This document shows positions 24,592 to 35,297 of a DNA stretch of 64,000 nt, one piece after another. The notes under the pieces are model-generated. The model saw only the letters and a list, made by a program, of their open reading frames with translations, was not told the DNA's origin and did not search any database. The stretch is taken from positions 80,960 through 144,959 of the forward strand of contig NZ_JBFAPK010000022.1 of NCBI RefSeq assembly GCF_040676675.1. Reading direction: 5' to 3'. The translations under genes and the position numbers were made by a program. Position 1 is the first letter of the stretch. Every line of letters begins with the position of its first letter. This DNA is from JBFAPK01 sp040676675 (GTDB lineage: Bacteria > Actinomycetota > Actinomycetes > Mycobacteriales > Micromonosporaceae).

Positions 24592-25541
24592 CAGACCGTC
24601 ACCAGGTCTTTCAGCTCCTCGTAGCGCGCGTCCCCGATGCCCTGCACCTGACGCAGGTCGCCGACCGAGCGGAAACCGCCGTGCTGTTCGCGGTGGTCGA
24701 GGATGCGCTGCGCGAGCACCGGCCCGACCCCGGGCAGGTTGTCGAGCTGCGCCAGCGTCGCGGTGTTGAGGTTGATCTTGCCGCCGCCGGCGCCGGCCGG
24801 GCCGGAACCGCCGGGGCCCGCGCCCGGCTCGGCCACCCCGGCGACACCGGGCGGGGCGGTGACGCCGACCAGGAGCAGCTCGCCGTCGGCGACCTTCCGG
24901 GCCAGGTTCAGCAGCGCGGGATCGACTCCGGGGAGCACGCCCCCGGCGGCGTCCAACGCGTCGGCCACCCGCGCCCCCACCGGCAGGCGGACCAGCCCGG
25001 GCCGGCGTACCTTGCCGGCGACGGCGACCACCAGCTCCGCCGAGCCGGGGCTCGGGCCACCGGTCCGGGCCGGGTCGGGACCGGCGGACGGACCGGCGGC
25101 GTCGGCGACCGGAACCGGCTCGGTGCGGGGCCGGGCGTACCACGCCCAGCCGGCGGCGCCGAGCACCACGACGCAGGCCACCACCGCGATGGCCTTCACG
25201 CCGCGACGCCCCGGATCGAAGGCGCTCGGACCGGCCAGCCGGGCGAGACCGCCCGCGACGGGTGCGGGTGCGGGTGCGGGTGCGTCGAGTGTCGGCCCCG
25301 CGTCGGTCGCTCCGCTCGGCGACGCTCCACTGGGCGGCGCTCCACTGGGCGATGCCTCTCTGGGCGATGCCTCTCTGGGCGGCGCTCCACCGAGTGGCGG
25401 ATCGGCGGAGAGCGGGGTGTGGAGTAGCCGCTCGGTTGACAACGGCTCGGCGGGCAGCGGCGCGCGGGCCAGCGGGCCGGTGGCTCTGGCCAGCAGCCGG
25501 GCCAGCCGCGCCCGCACCAGGTTCTCCTCGTCGTCCGGCAC
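24591..25541 (-). CDS. comEA: ComEA family DNA-binding protein
   Basis: The 316-residue protein has a long cytoplasmic low-complexity N-terminus (about 40-100), a membrane anchor (VKAIAVVACVVVLGAAGWAW, near 115-134), an SLBB-like domain (LVVAVAGKVRRPGLV) and a C-terminal helix-hairpin-helix pair (INLNTATLAQLDNLPGVGP, then VGDLRQVQGIGDARY) that binds double-stranded DNA. It would hand DNA to ComEC, encoded directly downstream with overlapping codons. The N-terminus contains five 15-bp tandem units (25321-25395) and a run of tgcggg hexamers (about 25259-25282). Confidence 0.92.
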   Translation of the reverse strand: MPDDEENLVRARLARLLARATGPLARAPLPAEPLSTERLLHTPLSADPPLGGAPPREASPREASPSGAPPSGASPSGATDAGPTLDAPAPAPAPVAGGLARLAGPSAFDPGRRGVKAIAVVACVVVLGAAGWAWYARPRTEPVPVADAAGPSAGPDPARTGGPSPGSAELVVAVAGKVRRPGLVRLPVGARVADALDAAGGVLPGVDPALLNLARKVADGELLLVGVTAPPGVAGVAEPGAGPGGSGPAGAGGGKINLNTATLAQLDNLPGVGPVLAQRILDHREQHGGFRSVGDLRQVQGIGDARYEELKDLVTV

Positions 25542-25650
25542 GGGAGGAAGTCAACCGTTGGGCACCGGCCCGCGCCGGCTCCGTCGGCTCGGCTGTGGAC
25601 GGTACGGGCGGCTGTGGAAAAAGCCCTGATCATGGCTCGATCTGCTAAGG

Positions 25651-25770
25651 ACGCACCGTCCAGCAGACCAACGCCGTCCGACCAGGACCAACACCGTCCG
25701 ACTAGGACCCACGCCGTCCGGCCAGGCCCAACACCGTCCGACTAGGACCATCACCGTCCGATGGGGGCCA
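25651..25770. repeat. Tandem array of a 20-bp unit between degV and comEA
   Basis: Six consecutive 20-bp units fill 25651-25770. The middle ones read ACGCCGTCCGACCAGGACCA, ACACCGTCCGACTAGGACCC, ACGCCGTCCGGCCAGGCCCA and ACACCGTCCGACTAGGACCA; the first and last are degenerate. CCGTCCG is the constant core. There are no spacers, so it is not CRISPR. The period is not a multiple of 3, which argues against coding. The rest of 25542-25806 shows nothing else I can name. Confidence 0.9.
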
Positions 25771-25806
25771 CGCCAGCCGGCGCCCACGGACCGCCGACCC
25801 GGCCGG

Positions 25807-26652
25807 CTACCGCCGGTGTACCACCACGCAGACCAGCCCCGGGCCGGCGTGTACCGCGGCGACGGCGCCGGCCTCGGTGACGTACCGCTCCCGCAGCCGG
25901 TCGCCGAACCGGGCCGCCAGCGCCTCGATTAGCGCCTCGGCCCGGTGCGGCGCGCCGAGGTGGTGCACCGCGACGTCGACCCGGGCGTCCCCGGCCGCCT
26001 CCAGCGCCAGGTCCACCAGCCGGGCCAGGCCCCGACTCGGGGTACGCACCTTGTCCCGCAGCGCGATGGCACCGTCGAGTACGTGCAGGATCGGCTTGAC
26101 CGACAGGGCGGTACCGAACAGCGCCGAGGCGGCGTTGATCCGGCCGCCCCGGCGCAGGAATTCGAGCGTGTCGACGTAGAACAGGGTGTGGGTGCGGGCG
26201 ACCGCGTCGAGCGCGGCGTCGCGTACCTCGGCCAGGCCGGCACCCGCCGCGGCGGCCGCGCTGGCCGCGAGCACCGGGAAGCCCAGGCCCATCCCGATCG
26301 AGCGGGTGTCGACGACGGTGACCCGGTCCCCGACCTCCCCGGCGGCCAGTGCCGCCGCCTCGGCGGTACCGGAGAGCTGGGCCGACAGGTGCAGCGAGAC
26401 GACGCCGGTGGCGCCCCGGTCGAGCAGCTGGCGGTAGACCTGGGCGAACTGTTCCGGCGCCGGTCGGGAGGTGCTGGCGCTGACCCGCCGCGCGGTCAGG
26501 GCCCGGACCGCGTCGGCGGGGGTGACCTCGTCACCCTCCCGCCCGTGGGTGCCGTTGAGGACGACCGTCAGCGGCACGACGGTCAGGTCGCGGGCCCGGC
26601 TCGACTCGGCCGGAAGGTATGCGGTGGAGTCGGTGACGACCGCGACGGGCAT
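25807..26652 (-). CDS. DegV family fatty-acid-binding protein
   Basis: The 281-residue protein starts MPVAVVTDSTAYLPAE and contains STSRPAPEQF, SLHLSAQLSGTAEAA and FLRRGGRINAASAL, all standard DegV landmarks (FakB-like fold). DegV/FakB proteins bind a fatty acid and present it to the FakA kinase in bacteria that have it. No kinase gene is near, so the role here is unproven. It sits between the comEA/comEC pair and the gpgP-like, rsfS, nadD group, the same relative position as in mycobacteria. Confidence 0.93.
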   Translation of the reverse strand: MPVAVVTDSTAYLPAESSRARDLTVVPLTVVLNGTHGREGDEVTPADAVRALTARRVSASTSRPAPEQFAQVYRQLLDRGATGVVSLHLSAQLSGTAEAAALAAGEVGDRVTVVDTRSIGMGLGFPVLAASAAAAAGAGLAEVRDAALDAVARTHTLFYVDTLEFLRRGGRINAASALFGTALSVKPILHVLDGAIALRDKVRTPSRGLARLVDLALEAAGDARVDVAVHHLGAPHRAEALIEALAARFGDRLRERYVTEAGAVAAVHAGPGLVCVVVHRR

Positions 26653-26798
26653 CCCGGCACGGTAACCGATCGGGGCCGGCCGCGCCGAGGCCGGCCGGTC
26701 GGAGCCCCGGCGGGGCGCGCCCCGCCCGCCGCGACGGCGGCACCGGACCGCCCGCGACGGGATCAAGCGGAGCGGCACCGGCCGAACGGCGAAGGGCG

Positions 26799-26822
26799 GG
26801 CCCCGTCGCCGACGGCGGGGCC
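26799..26822 (-). terminator. Possible weak stem-loop after the histidine phosphatase gene
   Basis: ggccccg (26799-26805) pairs with cggggcc (26816-26822), with a partly pairing interior. It lies just beyond the phosphatase stop codon on the minus strand. No T tract is present. Confidence 0.3.
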
Positions 26823-26828
26823 GCTCGC

Positions 26829-27458
26829 TCAGACGGCCTCGGTGACGGCGGCCTGCGTGATGAGCCCGGCGTTGTGCGCGCGGAGCTGCCAGCCCCGTAC
26901 GCTGTCGTGCCGCAGCTCGGTCCAGTGGCAGTTCTGCAGCGACCCGACGGTACGCAGCACCGCCGTCCCCCAGCCGAGCAGGTAGCCGCAGCCCTGGCGG
27001 GCGCCGCCACCGTGGGTGGCCACCACGACCAGCCCGCCCGGCACGGAGTCGGCCGCGTCCTGCAGCCCGGCGCCGACCCGCTTGCCCAGGTCGTCGAGGC
27101 TCTCCACCTCGCAGCCCGGGTCCTGCTCGCCGGCGCGCCAGCGGGCGTGCTCGGCGGGGTACCGCTGGGCCACCTCGGTCATCGTGAGGCCCTGCCACTG
27201 TCCGTAGTAGCGCTCCCGCAGCCGGGGGTCGGTGCGTACCGGCAGCCCGGTCAGCGCGGCCAGGGCGGCGGCCGTGTCGGCGGCCCGGCGCAGGTCGCTC
27301 GCGACGATCGCGTCCGGCTTGAGCGCGGCCAGCAGCGGCGCGGCGGCCGTGGCCTGCTCCCGTCCCAGGTCGTTGAGGGGGACGTCGGTCTGCCCCTGGA
27401 CCCGGTCGGCGGCGTTCCAGTCGGTGTTGCCGTGCCGCCAGACGATCAGACGGGTCAT
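26829..27458 (-). CDS. Histidine phosphatase (phosphoglycerate-mutase-like), GpgP-position gene
   Basis: The 209-residue protein has the phosphohistidine motif VWRHGNTDWN (active His about residue 9), the second Arg in SDLRRAADTA, the Glu/Arg pair in LRERYYGQW and the second His in VVVATHGGGARQ. It is a dPGM-branch phosphatase. In M. tuberculosis the gene immediately downstream of rsfS is the glucosyl-3-phosphoglycerate phosphatase gpgP, and this protein occupies the same place. Whether this organism makes glucosylglycerate or methylglucose polysaccharide cannot be told here, so the symbol is withheld. ATG 27458 overlaps the rsfS stop (ATGA). Confidence 0.9.
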   Translation of the reverse strand: MTRLIVWRHGNTDWNAADRVQGQTDVPLNDLGREQATAAAPLLAALKPDAIVASDLRRAADTAAALAALTGLPVRTDPRLRERYYGQWQGLTMTEVAQRYPAEHARWRAGEQDPGCEVESLDDLGKRVGAGLQDAADSVPGGLVVVATHGGGARQGCGYLLGWGTAVLRTVGSLQNCHWTELRHDSVRGWQLRAHNAGLITQAAVTEAV

Positions 27459-27853
27459 TCGGCGGGGCCCGCCTCGGCGTCGACGAGGTCGCGGTCGACG
27501 AACGGGATCTGCGGGCAGTCCTTCCAGAGCCGGTCGAGGGCGTAGAACTCGCGCTCCTCGGTGTGCTGCACGTGGATCACCACGTCGACGTAGTCGAGCA
27601 GCACCCAGCGTCCGCCCCGCTCACCCTCGCGTCGCACCGGCTTCGCCTTCTCCGGCAGTTCGAGCAGGCGCTCCTCGATCGCGTCGACGATGGCGAGTAC
27701 CTGGCGCTCGTTGGGCGCCGAGGCGAGCAGGAAAGCGTCGGTGATCACCAGCTGGTCCGCCACATCGATGATGGCGATATCCTGCGCCTTCTTGTCGGCG
27801 GCGGCCTGAGCGGCTGCCTGGGCCAATTCAAGAGCGCGTTCGGAAGCTGTCAC
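27455..27853 (-). CDS. rsfS: Ribosome silencing factor RsfS
   Basis: The 132-residue protein contains KAQDIAIIDVADQLVITDAFLLASA and GGRWVLLDYVDVVIHVQHTEEREFY, of which the visible family landmarks are DIAIIDV and WVLLDYVDVVVH-like residues. RsfS binds L14 and blocks joining of ribosomal subunits in starvation. It starts at GTG 27853 and lies 103 bp downstream of nadD, coupled to the phosphatase by a 4-base overlap. The nadD-rsfS-phosphatase order is conserved in actinobacteria. Confidence 0.96.
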   Translation of the reverse strand: MTASERALELAQAAAQAAADKKAQDIAIIDVADQLVITDAFLLASAPNERQVLAIVDAIEERLLELPEKAKPVRREGERGGRWVLLDYVDVVIHVQHTEEREFYALDRLWKDCPQIPFVDRDLVDAEAGPAE

Positions 27854-27956
27854 CGTTCTCCTTCGTTCGACCGTACGTACGTGCTACCAAGCCTCTCACA
27901 CGTCGACGGTTTACGACTCGGCAGTTTAGCCAGCTACGGTGACGAACCCGGCCAAA

Positions 27957-28553
27957 TCACTCCCGGTAGAGTCCCCGTTTGGCGATGTACTGCACCACAC
28001 CGTCGGGTATCAGGTACCAGACCGGCGCGCCGGCCGCGACCCGTTTCCGGCAGTCGGTGGAGGAGATCGCCATCGCCGGCACCTCGACCAGGCTCACCGT
28101 GTCGGCCGGCAGGTGCGCGTCGGTCAGTTCGAACCCAGGCCGGGTCACCCCGATGAAGTGGGCCAGCTCGAACATCTGGTCGAGGTCCTTCCAGGAGAGG
28201 ATCTTCGCCAGCGCGTCCGCTCCGGTGATGAAGAAGAGCTGCACCTTCGGGCCGTACTCCGCCTGCAGGTCCCGCAGCGTGTCGACAGTGTAGGTGGGCC
28301 CACCGCGGTCGATGTCGGTGCGGCTGACCTGGAAACGCGGGTTCGAGGCCGTCGCGATCACGGTCATCAGGTACCGGTCCTCGGCCGGGCTCACCGGCTC
28401 GTCGGCCTTCTGCCACGGCTGGCCCGTCGGTACGAAAACGACCTCGTCGAGCGCGAAGCGGTCGGCCACCTCGCTCGCCGCGACCAGGTGGCCGTGATGG
28501 ATCGGGTCGAACGTGCCGCCCATGATCCCTACCCGCCGGATGTCCTCCTCCAC
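27957..28553 (-). CDS. nadD: Nicotinate-nucleotide adenylyltransferase
   Basis: The 198-residue enzyme adenylates nicotinate mononucleotide in NAD synthesis. Motifs are GIMGGTFDPIHHGH (nucleotidyltransferase GTFDPxHxGH) and AISSTDCRKRVAAG (ISSTxxR). VFVPTGQPWQK lies between them. GTG 28553 is the start; an internal ATG just before GGTFDP would remove little. Nothing unusual is seen except Asp-Cys in place of the more common Asp/Glu-Ile in the ISST motif. Confidence 0.96.
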   Translation of the reverse strand: MEEDIRRVGIMGGTFDPIHHGHLVAASEVADRFALDEVVFVPTGQPWQKADEPVSPAEDRYLMTVIATASNPRFQVSRTDIDRGGPTYTVDTLRDLQAEYGPKVQLFFITGADALAKILSWKDLDQMFELAHFIGVTRPGFELTDAHLPADTVSLVEVPAMAISSTDCRKRVAAGAPVWYLIPDGVVQYIAKRGLYRE

Positions 28554-28620
28554 CGATTGATCGTATGCCGCGGGTCCGGCCCCACCTGCCGGAGCATGAC
28601 GGAGGTCGCACTCCCGTGCG

Positions 28621-28699
28621 GGCGGAGCCCGGCCCGCGCCGCTGGGGCACGCCGGGTCGCCGGCCGGCGGAGCCCGGCCGGGGCCGCCGGGGCACGCCG
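28621..28699. repeat. Imperfect 34-bp direct repeat between nadD and pepN
   Basis: ggcggagcccggcc followed by a variable middle and ggggcacgccg occurs at 28621-28654 and again at 28666-28699, with 30 of 34 or so positions alike. No coding or known regulatory role is seen. Confidence 0.55.
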
Positions 28700-28730
28700 C
28701 GGATCGCCCTCGGCGTCCCCCGGGGACGGC

Positions 28731-31355
<2,625 letters not shown>

Positions 31356-31439
31356 CCGCTTATCCTGCACGACGGAGTCACACATTCGCCCTCACGGCCC
31401 CAGGGACCCGGGGCTCATCCTGCGCTGGAGGAACCAACT

Positions 31440-31658
31440 ATGGCGAAGCACCCCAAGGGCGACTTCGACCTGTCTCGTGCGGTGTGGCAGCGGGCCGAGG
31501 GCGACACCTCGGAGAGCGCCGTGGAGGTCGCGTTCGTCGACGACCTGATCGGCCTGCGCAACTCGGCCGAACCGGACGGCCCGGTGCTGGTGTTCACCCA
31601 GGCGGAGTGGGACGCGTTCGTCGCCGGGGCGCAGGACGGCGAGTTCGACCTCGACTGA
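31440..31658 (+). CDS. DUF397 domain-containing small protein
   Basis: The 72-residue protein begins MAKHPKGDFDLSRAVWQRA and has SAVEVAFVDDLIGLRNSAEPDGPVLVFTQAEWDAFVAG, with key residues VEVAF, LIGLRNS and VLVFTQAEW. DUF397 proteins are actinobacterial and usually sit beside an XRE-family regulator, as in the BldB/WhiJ-type modules of Streptomyces. Here no XRE gene is adjacent. The usual NCVEVA Cys is Ala. ATG 31440 has a good GGAGGA site. It diverges from pepN across 84 bp. Confidence 0.9.
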   Translation: MAKHPKGDFDLSRAVWQRAEGDTSESAVEVAFVDDLIGLRNSAEPDGPVLVFTQAEWDAFVAGAQDGEFDLD

Positions 31659-31839
31659 CCGGCCGCGACGGTACGGCGGGACAACCCGTGCCGACGGTAC
31701 GCACCGTCGAACGCGACGGCACCCGCCTCACCTGCTGGGACAGCGACGCCGGTGACGGTACGCCCGACCCCGCGCCCGGCCTCCGGGATCCGGCCGGCGA
31801 CGGACGGCGGCCGCGCGGCCGGGCCCGAACGGCCGCGGG

Positions 31840-32712
31840 TCAGGACTCGATGGCGCGGGCCACGGCGGTCACGTCCTGGTCGCCGAAGCCCCGGTCCATC
31901 GCCCGCCGCCACTGCGACGCCAGGCACGCCCCGACGACGAAGCGGTCCGGGTCGATCTCGTCCATGGCCAGGCGAACGTCCTTGAACGCCAGCGCGAGCG
32001 GAAACTCGGGCGAGTAGTCGCCCTTCGCCATCCGCTGGAGCTTCCCGCTGATCCACGGCGAGGCGAGCGGGCCGCCGCCGAAGGCTTCGGCCACGGCCGA
32101 TGCCTCCAGCCCCAGCTCGCGGCCGAGGGCGACCGCCTCGCCGAGTCCCTCGGCGAGGAACGCCAACAGGATGTTGTTGACCAGCTTCATCCGGGAGCCC
32201 GTACCGGCCGGACCGAGCCAGAGGGTGCGCTGGCCGACCGCGTCGAACAGCGGCGCCACGCGTGGGCGCGCCTCGTCGGGGCCGGAGGCGAGGACCAGCA
32301 GCTTGCCCGCCTCGGCCGGGGCGCGGCTGCCCGCGACCGGGGCGTCGAGGAAGGTCACGTCGGGGCGGCGCTCGCGTACCAGGGCGGCCAGTTGTTCCGT
32401 GGCCGCCACCCCGATCGTGCTCATCTGGGCCCAGATCGCCCCGTCGGGCAGCGCCGCGAGCATGCCCTGGTCGACCGCGAGGGAGCGGACGGCGTCGGCG
32501 TCGGTCACCATCGTGACCGCGATGTCGGCCCGCCCGGCCGCGTCGGCGACGCTGTCGGCCACCCGGGCACCGGCCTCGGCCAGGTCGGCCGTCCGCCGCG
32601 GGCTGCGGTTCCAGACCACGGTCGGGATGCCGGCCCGCAGCGCGCTCGCCGCCATGCCGTGCCCCATCCCGCCCAGGCCCAGTACGGCCACCGGTCGCTC
32701 TTCGTTCGCCAT
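31840..32712 (-). CDS. 3-hydroxyisobutyrate dehydrogenase-like NAD(P)-dependent oxidoreductase
   Basis: The 290-residue protein has the Rossmann motif VLGLGGMGHGMAASAL at the N-terminus and DAPVAGSRAPAEAGKLLVLASG in the middle (key residues DAPVAGS). Lys of RMKLVNNILL is the catalytic position of the beta-hydroxyacid dehydrogenase family. The substrate may be 3-hydroxyisobutyrate, tartronate semialdehyde or an imine, since this family includes imine reductases. It starts at ATG 32712 behind AGGAGGA, and its stop is 181 bp from the convergent DUF397 gene. Confidence 0.9.
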   Translation of the reverse strand: MANEERPVAVLGLGGMGHGMAASALRAGIPTVVWNRSPRRTADLAEAGARVADSVADAAGRADIAVTMVTDADAVRSLAVDQGMLAALPDGAIWAQMSTIGVAATEQLAALVRERRPDVTFLDAPVAGSRAPAEAGKLLVLASGPDEARPRVAPLFDAVGQRTLWLGPAGTGSRMKLVNNILLAFLAEGLGEAVALGRELGLEASAVAEAFGGGPLASPWISGKLQRMAKGDYSPEFPLALAFKDVRLAMDEIDPDRFVVGACLASQWRRAMDRGFGDQDVTAVARAIES

Positions 32713-32807
32713 CGAAATCCTCCTGCTCCGCGGCCCGCCCGGGCCCTTCCTCCGGATACCCCGATCTCGGGAAGATCCACGAGGCGAAGTCTCCCGGGAT
32801 GCCCGCC

Positions 32808-35132
32808 CTAGTGATCGCCGGGGGCCGGCGGATGTTGGATCCGGTCGAGGGTGTCCCGCAGATTGACGAGCCAGATGTCGAGGTCCAGCAGCCCCAGCGC
32901 CACCGTGCGGGGCTGCCCGGCGACGCGCAGTTCGTGCACCCGCTCGACGAACTGCTTCGGCGGCGCGGGTGCGGACACCCTCCGGATGATCCGTCCCTCG
33001 CGCACCTGACGGGCCAGATCGAGGTACGCGTGGGACAGCTCGCGGGCGAAGTCGTCCAGTTGGGCGGAGAGCCCGGTCGGGGGCAGCCGGATCACGTTGG
33101 GGTCGGTGAGCCGGAACTCGCCGCCGCGTACCATCTGCTGCCCGGCGTGCAGCGCGGCCTGCCAGTCGATGTTCGGAACGGGCGAGCCGTGCCGCTGGGC
33201 GGCGTACTGCAGCACCGAGGCGTTCGCCAGCACCATCGCCTCGTGCGCCCGGCCCAGTTCGCCGCCGGGCCCGCCGCGCCCGGTCAGGGTCGCCACCGTG
33301 TCCCGGATGGTGAGCGCCCCGCACTCCAGATACCGCGCCACCGCCCGGCGTACCTCCAGCGTGACGCCGCGCGGCCAGAACAGCACCCCGGCGAGAATGC
33401 CGATCAGCGCGCCGACCAGTACGTCCAGGAAGCGGGCCTCGATCAGCTGCAGGTCGGCCGGGCCGAGCTGCGCGAACAGGACGGTGAGCAGCACCGTGAT
33501 CAGGCCCTGGGCCCAGGCCAGCCCCAACACCGGCCCGACCGCGAAGGTCAACAGCATGATGACCGGGAGGACCGCCTCGTAGATTGTCGGCTCGTCGTTG
33601 AGCAGCAGCAGCGCGGCCCCGGCGGCGGCGCCGAGGATGGTGCCCTGTATCGCCGGACGCAGGGTGGTCCGGGTGTCGGCGGCGGTGCTGCGCAGCAGGG
33701 TGAGCGTGGCGAGCAGCACCCAGAACCCGTGCGCGAGGTGCAGGTAGCCGGCGACCACCCGCGCCACCGCCAGGGCCAGGGCGATCCGGACCGCCCCCTG
33801 CAGGTAGACGGAGCGGACGGTGAGGTGCGCCCGGAACCGCTGCGAGTAGAGGTACGTCGAGGAGACCTGGGCGTACCAGAACTTGTGGCGGTACGGCTGT
33901 GGCGGCGGGTGACCGAACGCCACCGCCACCGGCAGCCCGGCCACGATCCGGGCGGCCACGGCCACCGTGCGGACCTGCTCGGCGGTCTGCAACGCGATGG
34001 CGTCCATGCAGAGGCGTACGGTGTCCGCCGGCTCGGGGTGGCCCGGGTCCGGATCCGGCAGCCGGCGCAGCTCCTCGACAGCGCGGTTGAACGCCTCCAG
34101 TTCGACGGGGTCGACCAGCGGCGTCTCGCCCAGCAGGGTCCGCCCGGACGCGCTGGCGAGGGCGGCGGCGCGGCGCAGCAGCTCCGGCGGGTCGGGTAGC
34201 CGCTCGATGGCGGTACCGGCCCCGGCCCGGCCCGCCGCCCGCTCTTCCGGGGCGGACAAGGGAAAGGCGCCCACCGACACCTCGCCCGGTACGTCGAACC
34301 CACCGGCCGGCCCCTGCGGCGGCCCGGCCGGCAGCTCCGGCAGGCGCTCGGCGGCGCTGAGCATCTCCCCCAGCGCGCTGGTGGCGTCGCGCAGCGCCCA
34401 GTCCCGCCGGCTCGCCGAGCCGGGCCGTTGCAACGGTGGCAGCCGGTTGAGGCGGAGCTGTCCCATCGCGTCGAACGCCTCCGCCCGGCGCCGCAGCAGG
34501 TACTGCCGCGCCACCGGACGACTGGCCGCCGCGTCCGCGACCAGGTCGAGGTAGCCGCCGACGGCCAGGGCGGCGGCGGCGACCCGCCGGCGGTACGGCA
34601 CCGGGGCCGGATCGGGCCAGAGGACCAGTTGGGCCGCGGCGAGCAGCACCACGCCGAGGGTCACCCCGGACAGCCGCATCAGCAGCGTCTGCGGGGCGTA
34701 CGGCGGAAAGCAGGGCAGGATGTAGAGCAACTGCAACCCGGGAGCGAGGCCGCCGAGCCGGGGGCCGCCGATGCCGACGAAGCTGACGACGAACGCGACG
34801 ACGAGCATGCCGGCGGCCGCCGCCCAGGTCCGGACCGCCAGCACGGTGCCGGCGGAGACGAGCAGCCACGCCACGGGCAGCGTCAGCATCAGCACGTGGA
34901 ACCGCTCGGCCGGCCCGCCGGGCAGCTGCCCCAGCAGCCCCAGGGCGATCGCGGCGAAGAGCCCGTAGACGGCGAGGGTCACGTCGTGCAGGCCGTACCG
35001 CGCGCCGAGGAAGATCACGCTGGTGACCACGCTCAGCCGCAGGCCCCGGCGCAGGGTCTGGTAGCCCGGATCCCGACGGCCCACCCACCGCAGCAGGCGC
35101 ACCCTCGCGGTCACGTCACGGCTCGGCGGCAT
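32808..35132 (-). CDS. FUSC family membrane transporter
   Basis: The roughly 774-residue protein has two membrane bundles (about residues 30-175 and 425-560) separated by a cytoplasmic helical region, and a soluble C-terminal domain. This is the layout of fusaric-acid-resistance/aromatic-acid exporter proteins (FUSC). Landmarks are HGFWVLLATLTLLRSTAADTR and FWPRGVTLE. Such proteins export aromatic acids or other small molecules in proteobacteria; actinobacterial members are uncharacterised. ATG 35132 is used; GTG 35138 is equally possible. It diverges from the trpS leader with only about 50 bp between, so their promoters may overlap. Confidence 0.88.
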   Translation of the reverse strand: MPPSRDVTARVRLLRWVGRRDPGYQTLRRGLRLSVVTSVIFLGARYGLHDVTLAVYGLFAAIALGLLGQLPGGPAERFHVLMLTLPVAWLLVSAGTVLAVRTWAAAAGMLVVAFVVSFVGIGGPRLGGLAPGLQLLYILPCFPPYAPQTLLMRLSGVTLGVVLLAAAQLVLWPDPAPVPYRRRVAAAALAVGGYLDLVADAAASRPVARQYLLRRRAEAFDAMGQLRLNRLPPLQRPGSASRRDWALRDATSALGEMLSAAERLPELPAGPPQGPAGGFDVPGEVSVGAFPLSAPEERAAGRAGAGTAIERLPDPPELLRRAAALASASGRTLLGETPLVDPVELEAFNRAVEELRRLPDPDPGHPEPADTVRLCMDAIALQTAEQVRTVAVAARIVAGLPVAVAFGHPPPQPYRHKFWYAQVSSTYLYSQRFRAHLTVRSVYLQGAVRIALALAVARVVAGYLHLAHGFWVLLATLTLLRSTAADTRTTLRPAIQGTILGAAAGAALLLLNDEPTIYEAVLPVIMLLTFAVGPVLGLAWAQGLITVLLTVLFAQLGPADLQLIEARFLDVLVGALIGILAGVLFWPRGVTLEVRRAVARYLECGALTIRDTVATLTGRGGPGGELGRAHEAMVLANASVLQYAAQRHGSPVPNIDWQAALHAGQQMVRGGEFRLTDPNVIRLPPTGLSAQLDDFARELSHAYLDLARQVREGRIIRRVSAPAPPKQFVERVHELRVAGQPRTVALGLLDLDIWLVNLRDTLDRIQHPPAPGDH

Positions 35133-35181
35133 GACCACATGTCACCACACGGACACGGCACAAACCCGACCAATCGGCGCC

Positions 35182-35190
35182 TGGTAGCCT
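35182..35190 (+). promoter_or_regulatory. Extended -10 promoter of the trpS leader
   Basis: TGGTAGCCT (TG-N-TAGCCT) ends at 35190, and the GTG of the leader peptide is at 35197, the expected transcription start. No good -35 hexamer is seen, as is usual for extended -10 promoters. The leader mRNA would therefore be leaderless. Confidence 0.5.
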
Positions 35191-35196
35191 GGTGCC

Positions 35197-35232
35197 GTGC
35201 GGATGACGACGAACGGCTGGTGGGCGCCCTGA
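35197..35232 (+). CDS. trpS leader peptide with tandem Trp codons
   Basis: GTG 35197 opens an 11-codon frame reading MRMTTNGWWAP and stopping at TGA 35230-35232. Two adjacent TGG codons lie at 35218-35223. Trp is the rarest residue, and two in an 11-residue frame directly upstream of tryptophanyl-tRNA synthetase is strong evidence for a ribosome-sensed leader. There is no Shine-Dalgarno, but the transcript probably starts at the GTG. ATG 35203 in the same frame is an alternative start. The second Trp codon is inside the first hairpin arm of the attenuator. Confidence 0.8.
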   Translation: MRMTTNGWWAP

Positions 35233-35297
35233 CGGGCGGCCACGCATCCGCGCACCCGAGACAGTTCCGACGGCCGCCCCTCCCGGGGCGGCCGTTT
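35221..35297 (+). promoter_or_regulatory. Transcription attenuator of trpS
   Basis: Four segments form a classical switch. Segment 1 (35221-35229) pairs with segment 2 (35234-35242) over 9 positions with one mismatch, hiding the end of the leader frame. Segment 2 (gggcggcc, 35234-35241) pairs perfectly with segment 3 (ggccgccc, 35272-35279). Segment 3 (cggccgcccc, 35271-35280) pairs perfectly with segment 4 (ggggcggccg, 35285-35294), followed by ttt, making an intrinsic terminator. A ribosome stalled at the Trp codons would free segment 2 to pair with segment 3 and allow read-through into trpS. Confidence 0.8.

Noticed and set aside
22018..25554. A 1178-residue ComEC
   Set aside because: The extra N-terminus is the antisense-like frame inside comEA. 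ATG 24591, sharing one base with the comEA stop, gives a normal 857-residue protein.
25651..25770. CRISPR-like array
   Set aside because: The units are contiguous with no spacers, and no cas genes are near.
25551..25787. Minus-strand frame of 78 codons across the 20-bp array
   Set aside because: The 20-bp period does not keep the frame, the product has no recognisable features, and no ribosome binding site is seen.
27854..27956. A tRNA gene between rsfS and nadD
   Set aside because: The AT-richer spacer has no cloverleaf-compatible arms or TTCGA-type T loop in context.
31840..35088. A single 1082-residue minus-strand protein covering the dehydrogenase and the FUSC gene
   Set aside because: The N-terminal 790 residues are out of frame with FUSC and Arg/Pro-rich. 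ATG 32712 with AGGAGGA starts the dehydrogenase.
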